Source: Enterobacter cancerogenus (GTDB taxonomy: Bacteria; Pseudomonadota; Gammaproteobacteria; Enterobacterales; Enterobacteriaceae). Taken from it: a stretch of 64,000 nt of DNA. The stretch spans positions 372,001 to 436,000 of the forward strand of contig NZ_CP077290.1 in NCBI RefSeq assembly GCF_019047785.1, in the 5' to 3' direction. The notes under the pieces are model-generated. The model was not told the DNA's origin, searched no databases, and saw only the letters and a list, made by a program, of their open reading frames with translations. A program made the position numbers and the translations under genes. This document shows positions 46,501 to 55,500 of the stretch, piece after piece. How positions within the stretch are numbered: the first letter of the stretch is position 1; each line of letters opens with the position of its first letter.

Positions 46501-49500
46501 ACCGTCAGGCTCCAGGCCCCGCTGGCCGTCGTGGTGGCGGTATACTGTTTGCCATTCAGGGTGACGGTGACCGTGGTCCCTGCTGCCAGGTTGACGCTGG
46601 TGCCGCTCACGGTCAGATCCTGTCCCTTCTCCACCGCGTTCAGGACGTTATCGCCGCTCAGGGTGTCGAAACTCACCGACGGCAGGCCGGTGTCCACGGT
46701 CACGTTATGGGTGCCGGTCCCGGTGTTGCCCGCCGCATCGGTGACTGACGCAGTGACGGTCACGGTGCCGTCGCTCAGGCCGGAAATCACGCTGGCAGGT
46801 ACGCCCACGCTCCAGTTGCCCGCTGCATCCAGCACGGTGGTGTAGGTCTTGCCGCCAATCGTCACGGTAACCTTGTCGCCCGCCGCCGCGCCGGTCGCGG
46901 TGCCGCTGACGATCTGAGCCTGGCCGTGTTCCGTCGCGTTAATCACGTCGTCGCCCGCAATGGCGCTGATGGTCACCGCCGGAACGGTGACGTCCACCGT
47001 CAGGTTATGATCCACGCTTGCCGGGTTACCCGCCTTGTCGCTCACGGACGCGGTGACAGTGACGCTGCCGTTGCTGAGCGCACCGACATCTGCGGCCGGA
47101 ACGTCCAGGGTCCATGTGCCGTCGGCCCCGACCTTCGCGGTGTAATCCTTGCCGTTGAGGCTCACGGTCACCGTCTGCCCCGCTTCGGCGGTGCTGGTGC
47201 CGGAGACGGTCAGGTCAGACTTCGCTTCTGCCGCATTCAGGATATCGTCTGCCGCCAGGGTGTTGATGGTCACGGACGGCGCGGTGGCATCCACGCTGTA
47301 CTCGCGGCCTGCCGACGCGCTGTTGCCGTTTACCGTACTGACGCTCACCTGCACGCTGGCGTCGCCGTCCTTCAGGACTGCCAGATCGGCAGACGGCACC
47401 GTTGTGGTCCACTTGCCGTCCGCGCCAACCTGCGCGGTGTAGCTCTTGCCGCCGAAGGTAATGGTTACAATCTGATTTTCTTCCACGTTCGCCGTGCTGC
47501 CGGAGAGCACCAGATCCGCGCCTTTCTCTGCGGCGTTAATCACGTCGTCAGAGGCAATGGCGTCGATGCTGATCGCCACGGTCGCAAGATCCACGGTCAC
47601 ATCGTGATTGATGGTCACCGGGTTGCCGGCGCTGCTTTGCCCTGCAACAGTGATCGTAAGTTTGCCCGCGGCCAGCGCGCCCACGTCCGCCGCCGGGATT
47701 GCCGCGCTCCAGGTGCCGTCTGCCAGCACGGTCGCGGCGTAGTCTTTGCCGTTAACGGTGACGGTCAGTGCGCTACCTACGCTCAGGCCGTCGCTTGAAC
47801 CGGTGACGATCAGGTTCTGGCCGTGCTCGATGCTGTTGATCACGTCGTCGCCCGCCACGATGTTCACGCGCAGACCCGGCAAATTCGCGTCGATGGAAAT
47901 ATCGCGCTCCCCGGAACCGGTGTTGCCTACGCCATTGGTCACGCTGGCGGTTACGGTCAGATCGCCGTTGCCCAGCGCCTTGAGATCGTCCGCGCTAACG
48001 TCAACCTTCCAGGACAAATCGCTCTGCACGGTGGTGGTATAGGTTTTGCCGCCCACGGTCACCGTCACGGTGTTGCCCGCTTCGGCGTTGATGACTTTCC
48101 CGCTGATGGACTGACCCGCGCTGACTTCGCCCGCGTTGATCACATCATCCGTTGCGATGGCATTGATGGTCACGCCAGGCAGCACGGATTCAACGGTCAC
48201 GGTATGCGACGCGCTGCCACTGTTGCCCACAGCGTCCGTCGCCGACGCGGTAACGGTATACAGGGCTTCACCCAACGCACCGACCTGTTCAGCAGGAACG
48301 GTGGTTGACCATTTGCCGTTCGCGTCTACCGTCGCGCTGTAGGCTTTGCCGTTCAGCATCACCGTGACGATCGCCCCCGTCGCCAGACCGGTCGCCGTTC
48401 CGCCGATGACCAGATCCTGCGTCTTCTCGGCGCTGTTGATCACATCGTCATCGGAGACGGTGTCGATGGTTAGCACCGGCGCGGTCAGGTTAACGTTAAT
48501 GTCGTGGGTTTCGCTGTCGCTGTTCCCCGCCTTGTCAGTGACGGAGGCGGTAATGGTGTAATCCCCGGCGACCAGGGCGCCAACGTCGGCAGCCGGAACG
48601 CCAATGGTCCACTGACCCGCCGCATCCAGGGTCGCGGTGTAGGATTTATTGTTGATGGTCACGGTCACCACGTCGCCCGCCGCCGCGCCGGTCGCGCTGC
48701 CGCTCACGGTCAGTGCCTGACCGTGCTCGACGCTGTTGATCACGTCATCACCGGAGACGGCGTTGATGGTGAGCTGCGGCACGGTGGTATCCACCAGCAC
48801 GTCGCGCGCGGTGGAGGCCGGGTTGCCCGCCTTGTCCGCCACCGAAGCCCCGATGGTGTAGTTGCCGTCGGCCAGCGCGCCGACATCCGCCGCCGGGACG
48901 TCCAGCGTCCAGGTGCCGTCTGCGCCGACGGTGGTGGTCCAGGACTTGCCGCCAAGGGTGACGGTCACCTTCTGGCCCGCTTCGGCATTGCTGGTGCCGT
49001 GAAGGGTCAAATCGGACTGCGCTTCTTGCGCGTTGATGATGTTGTTATCGCTGACGTTTTCGATGGAAACCGTTGGTGCGGTAGCGTCCACGCTGTACTC
49101 ACGGCCCGCCGAGGCGCTGTTGCCGTTCACGTTCGTTACGCTCGCCTGCACGCTGGCGTCGCCGTCTTTCAGCCCCGCCAGGTCGGCGGACGGTACGGTT
49201 GTGGACCATTTGCCGTCGGCACCGACCGTGGCCGTGTAGCTCTTGCCGCCGAAGATGATCGTCACGGTCTGGTTCGCTTCCACCTGGGTGGTGGTACCGG
49301 AGAGCACCAGATCCGCACCTTTTTCCGCCGCGTTAATCACGTCATCAGAGGAAATGGCATCGATGCTGATCGCCACGGTCGCCAGATCCACCGTCACATC
49401 GTGGCTGATGGACACCGGGTTACCCGCCGTGCTCTGACCGGCGACGCTCACGGTGACTTTCCCTGCCGCCAGCGCGCTCACGTCTGCCGCAGGAATGGCC

Positions 49501-52500
49501 GCCGCCCAGGTGCCGTCTGCCAGCACCGTTGCGCCGTAGGTTTTGCCGTTAACGGTCACGGTCAACGCTGACCCGGCGGTAAGCCCGTCGCTGGAGCCGC
49601 TGACGATCAGGTTCTGGCCGTGCTCGATGCTGTTGATCACGTCGTCGCCCGCGACGATATTGATACGCAGACCCGGCAGGCTGGCGTCAATGGTGATATC
49701 GCGTTCAGCCGTGCCGGTGTTGCCATGGGCGTTAGTCACGCTGGCGGTCACGGTCAAATCGCCGTTGCCCAGCGCGGTTAAGACGTCGGAGGGCACCGTC
49801 ACTGACCAGCTAAGGTCGTCCTGAACCGTGGCCGTATAGGTTTTGCCGCCAAGGGTAATAGTGACAGTGTCACCGCTTACCGCACCGCTGACCTTGCCGC
49901 TTACGGCCTGGCCCGCCGCCACTTCTGCAGCGTTGATGATGTCGTCGGTAGCGATAGCGTTGAGCGTGACTTGCGGCAGCGCGCTGTCGACCAGCAGGTC
50001 GTGGCTGGCGCTTGCGCCGTTGCCCGCGCTGTCGGTCACACTTGCGGTCACGGTGTACTGGGCTTCACCCAGCGCAGAAACGGCAGAGGCCGGAACGGTG
50101 ACGCTCCAGTTGCCGCTGGCATCAGTGATGGCCGTGTAGTTGATCCCGTTCAGGGTAACCGTAATGGTGGTGCCGTCCGGCTGGTTGCTGGTGCCGGACA
50201 ACTGCAGATCCTGACCTTTTTCAGTGGCGTTAACCACGTCATCGCCCGCGAGGATGTTGATGGCGATAACCGGGGCGGTCAGGGAGACGTCAATCTCATG
50301 CGTCGCGCTGGCGCTGTTGCCCGCTTTGTCGGTCAGGGTCGCCGTGATCGCATGGTCGCCATTGCCCAGCGCGCCCACGTCGGCGGCCGGAATGCCGATG
50401 CTCCAGTTACCGGAGGCATCCAGCATCGCTGTGTAATCTTTACCGTTGAGGGTCACGGTGATCGCATCCCCCGCCTGCGCGCCGGTAACGTTGCCGGAGA
50501 CAATCAGCGCCTGGCCGTGTTCAGCGATATTGACGATATCGTCTTCCGCCACCACGTTGAAGCTGATGTGCGGCACGGTGGTGTCGACCAATACTGTGGT
50601 TTGCGTGCTTGCCGGGTTGCCCGCTTTATCGGAAACGGTTGCCGTCACCGCAGCATTGCCGTCGGTAATACCCGCCATATCCGCCGCTGGCACGTTGAGC
50701 GTCCAGCTGCCGTCCGTCTTGACCTGCGCGCTGTACGTCTTGCCGTTGAAGGTAACGGAGACGGTCTGGCCCGCTTCGGCCGTAGAGGTGCCGCTCAGGG
50801 TGAGATCCTGCGCGGCCTCTGCCGCATTCAGAATGTTGTCGCTGCTGACGGTGTTAATCGTCACCGTCGGCGCGGTGGCATCCACGCTATATTCCTGCGA
50901 GGAGGTGGCGGCGTTGCCGTTTACGTTTGTCACGCTGACCTGTACGCGGGCATCGCCGTCCTTCAGGCTGGTGAGATCTGCCGCCGGCACGGTGTAGGTC
51001 CAGTTGCCGTCGGCATCCACGCGGGTAGTGTAAGTTTTCCCGCCAAACGTCACCGTCACGGTCTGCCCCGCCTCAACGTGCGTGGTGGTCCCGCTTAGTA
51101 CCAGCTCCTGTCCCTTCTCCGCCGCGTTCAGCACGTTATCCGCCGTCACGCTGTTGATGCTGATCGCCACTGGCGCGAGATCGACATCCACAACCGTTCC
51201 GATAGTGACCGGGTTGCCGGAGGTATCCTGTGCGCTGGCGCTGATGGACAGCTGTCCGTCCGCCCACTGCGAAACGTCTGCTGCAGGCACCGCTGCCTGC
51301 CAGGTGCCATCCGCCTGTACCGTTGCCGAATAGATTTTGCCATTGATGGTGACGGAAACCGTACCGCCCGCCTGCAGATCGGTACTGCTCCCCGAGACGA
51401 TAAGGTTCTGACCATGCTCGATGATGTTAATCACGTCATCGCCCGCCACGGGATCAATACGCAGGCCCGGCAACTGGGCGTCGATGGTGAAATCGAGTGA
51501 AGCAGAGCCGGTATTGTCGTGGGCGTTTGTTACGCTTGCCGACACGGTCAACTCGCCGTTACCCAGCGCGGTTAGCTGTGCTGCGCTTAACGGCAGGCTC
51601 CAGGTGAGGTCGTCCTGCACGACGGCGGTGTAGGTTTTTCCGCCCAGCGTCAGGGTGACGGTATCGCCCGGCGCAGCGTTTGCCACGCTGCCCGTCAGGG
51701 TTTGACCCGCCGCCACTTCCGCCGCGTTAACGATGTTATCCCCGGCCAGGGTGTTGAGGGTGACCACCGGCAGCGAGCTGTCCACCAGCACGTCATGGCT
51801 GGCAGACGCGCTGTTGCCCACGCTGTCGGTGACGCTCGCCGTCACGGTGTAGGTGGCTTCGCCCAGCGCGCTCACCGCAGAGGCGGGCACGGTGACGCTC
51901 CAGTTCCCGCTGGCATCAGCCACTGCGGTGTAGTTGACTCCGTTAAGGGTAACAATAATCGTTGTGCCTTCCGGCTGGTTACTGGTCCCGGAGAGCTGCA
52001 GATCGGCCCCTTTCTCGGTGGCGTTAATCACATCGTCCGCCGCCAGGGTGTTAATGCCGATCGCTGGCGTGACGGTATTTACGATCACCTCCAGCGAGCT
52101 GCTGCCGGTGTTACCCGAGCGGTCCGTCACGGAGACGTCAATGGTCACGGTACCGTCCGCTAACCCCTGTACGACGGAGGCTGGCAGGCCGAGGCTCCAG
52201 TGACCCGCGGCATCCACCACGGTGGTGTAGTTCTGGTTATCAATTTTAATGGTCACCACATCGCCCGCTGCCGCGCCCGTCACGGAGCCGCTCAGGATCT
52301 GCGCCTGAGAATGCGCCACGTGGTTAACGGTGTTGGTGCTGGTCACGAAATCATTGATGGTGACCTGCGGCACGGTAGCATCCACCAGCCCAACGCGATC
52401 TACGCTGCTGCTGTTGCCCGCCACATCGCTTACGCTTGCCGTCACCGTCACGGTGCCGTCTGCCAGCGCACCGACGTCGGCGGCCGGGACGCTGAGCTGC

Positions 52501-55500
52501 CAGGTGCCGTCGCTTTTGACGGTGGTCTGCCAGGTTTTACCGTTCAGCGTCACGGTCACCGTCTGGCCCGCTTGCGCATCGCTGGTCCCGCTCAGCAGCA
52601 GATCCTGCTGTGCTTCAGCGGCGTTGATGATGTTGTCGTCGGTCAGGTTATCCAGCGTAATGGATGGCGGTAACGTATCTACCGTCACCACGCGCGACGC
52701 GTCGGCACTGTTGCCGTTGACATTAGTCACGCTGACGCTCACCTGCGCGCGCCCGTCGATCAGCGTCTCCATGGCGCTGGCGGGCACGGTCAGGCTCCAG
52801 CTGCCGTCCTGCTGCACCTGGGCAGTGAAGGTCTGGTCGGCGAATTTCACCACCACGGTCTGCCCGGCTTCCACGCCCTGCGTCTGGCCGGAGAGCGTCA
52901 GGTCGGCCCCTTTTTCGGCCGCATTGAGCATGTCATCGCTGGTCACTGAATCGATGGTGACCGCCACGGCGTTAAGGTCCAGTTCAATGGGACGATCGGC
53001 AGAAACGGTGTTGCCCCAGGCATCTTCCGCGCTGGCGTGCACGGCGATATTTCCGGCCTTCCAGCCCTGAAGATCGGACGCTGGCACGCCAATTTGCCAG
53101 CTCCCGCTGGCGGTCACCACGGCGGCGTAGTCAACGTTGTTGATGGTCACCACGATCTTCGTCCCTTCGGCCAGATGGGTGCTGGCGCCGGTGACGGTCA
53201 GATCGTGCTGCTGCTCAATGGCATTAATCACATCATCGCCAGAGATGGTGTTGACGCGAAGGCCCGGCAGCTCCGCGTTGATGCTGATATCACGCTCGCC
53301 GGTCCCGGTGTTGCCGTGGCCGTTGGTCACGGAGGCGGTGAACGTCAGGTTGCCGTCACCAAAGTTGGTAAGATCGGCTGACGGAACGGTCACGCTCCAG
53401 GTCAGATCGTTGCCCACCGTCGCGGTGTAACTCTTGCCGCCGACGCTAACAGAAACCGTATCCCCCGCCGCCGCGCCGGTGACGCGCCCGCTCAGGATTT
53501 GATCAACCGCCGCCTCGGCGTTATTCACCCGGTTATCGCCTGCAAAGGTGTTGATGATCACCTGCGGCAGTACGGTATCGACCAGCAGGTTCGCGCTTGC
53601 AGAGCCGCTGTTGCCCACGCTGTCGGTACCGCTGACGCTCACGGTGTACAGGGTATTCGCCAGGTTCAGCACGTCCGTCACCGGGACCTGCACCGACCAG
53701 ATGCCATTAGTCACGCTGGTCTGATAGTCAACGCCGTTAAGCGTTACGGTGATGACGCTGCCGTTCGGCAGATTGCTGGTGCCACTCATGCTCAGCGGCT
53801 GCATCGCCTCCCGGGCATTCAGCACGTTATCCTGGCTGATGGCATCAAGGGTGAATTCTGGCGGGTTGCCGCTCAGCGTAATGCCGTGCGTCGCGCTGCC
53901 GGTATTGCCTGCGGCATCGGTAACGGAAACCGACACGCTGTGTTTCCCTTCACCAAGCGCACCGATAACCGATGCCGGTACGCCCACGCTCCAGCTGCCG
54001 TCGGCCTGAACCACGCCGGTAAAGGTCTGGCCGCCTACGGTTACCGTGACGACGTCGCCCGCTGCCGCGCCGTTTGCATGGCCGGAGACGATCTGTGCCT
54101 GTGCCTGCTCGCTGGTATTCAGAACGTCGTCGCCCGCCACGGTATTGATTGTCACCACGGGAGCTGCGGTATCCACGCTGAAATCAGCCGTGGTGGTGGT
54201 GCCGTTCCCGGCTTTATCGCTGACGTTGACCGTCAGGGTGTGGTCGCCATTGCCAAGCGCCTTGACGTCACTGGCAGGCAGGGTAACGGACCATGTGCCG
54301 TCGCTTCCTACCGTAGCGGTATGGTTTTTGCCGTTTAGCGTGACCGTCACAATCTGGCCCGCTTCCGCACTGGTTTTTCCGGTCAGCGTCAGCGCCTGAT
54401 TGTGCTCAGCCGCATTGATGATGTTGTCATGCGCGAGGGTATCGACGGAAAGCGTCGGCGCGGCGGTATCCACGCCAATCGTCTGGCTGCCGGTCACGGT
54501 ATTTCCCGCCGCGTCTTTGCCGCTGACGCTCACCGTCCAGGTGCCGTCGCCCAGCGCCTTTGCGTCTGCCGCAGGCACTTTTACGCTCCATGCGCCATTG
54601 GCTCCAACCTCGGTGGAATAAGTTTTGCCGTTCAGGGTCACGGTCAGGCTGGTGCCCTGCGCCAGATTTTTGCTGGCACCGGACAGGGTAAAGCCCGCCG
54701 CCTGTTCACTGGCGTTGATCACGTTATCACCCGCCGTGGTCGCCAGGGTCAGGCTCGCGTCTGCGGTGGAGACGGTCACGGTGATGCTGCCCGCAGAGGT
54801 CGTTTTACTGCCATCGATCTGCACGACGGACCAGGTATGTTCCCCGTCGGTCTGCGCAGGCAGTTTTACCGTCCAGGTACCGTCTTTCGCCACCATCGCG
54901 CTGGCAATGGTGCTTCCGCTACTGTCTTTAATCTGAATGGTTGCGCCAGGCTGGCCGGTGCCGCTGAAGGTTGGGGTGTTATCATCCGTGACCTCTTTTG
55001 CACTCAGCACACCCTGCTTGTCACCCGCTTTGTCCGTCACCATAAAGGTCGGCGTTGCGCTCTCTACCTCTTTGGTGTTGTCGATGACGCGGGTTTTGGT
55101 TTCACCGTCCCCGCCATGCGCCAGCAGGGCACCTAATGCCCCCCCGCCGAGCGCCGCGCCCGCAATCCAGCCCCACGGCGCATCGCCGAGCACGCCGCCC
55201 TGCTCCATGAAAGGTTCAATGCTGCTAATCGGTGCCGCCTGCGCGGTCAGCTCGGCTGTTGCGACGCCGGTCACTTCTCCGGTGTCGGCAAAAGAAATAT
55301 GGGTTAATTCCTGATTATCGTTAAACACCAGTTCAGAATGGTGGTGCGTTTCAGGATCTTCAGCGAAATAGTTATTGCAGCGGATCACGCTGCCATCTTT
55401 CATATAAATGAGCAGGTCTTTACCCTGGCGAACATAGCGCGCCACGTCCTGTGCAGAGCCCTGAATTTCAATCACGGCGGGCGATGAGATCGAGACCGAC

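Noticed and set aside
42768..53549. Regular repeats considered as a CRISPR or satellite array
   Set aside because: The repeats are in frame, encode Ig-like domains and have no short spacer/repeat structure.
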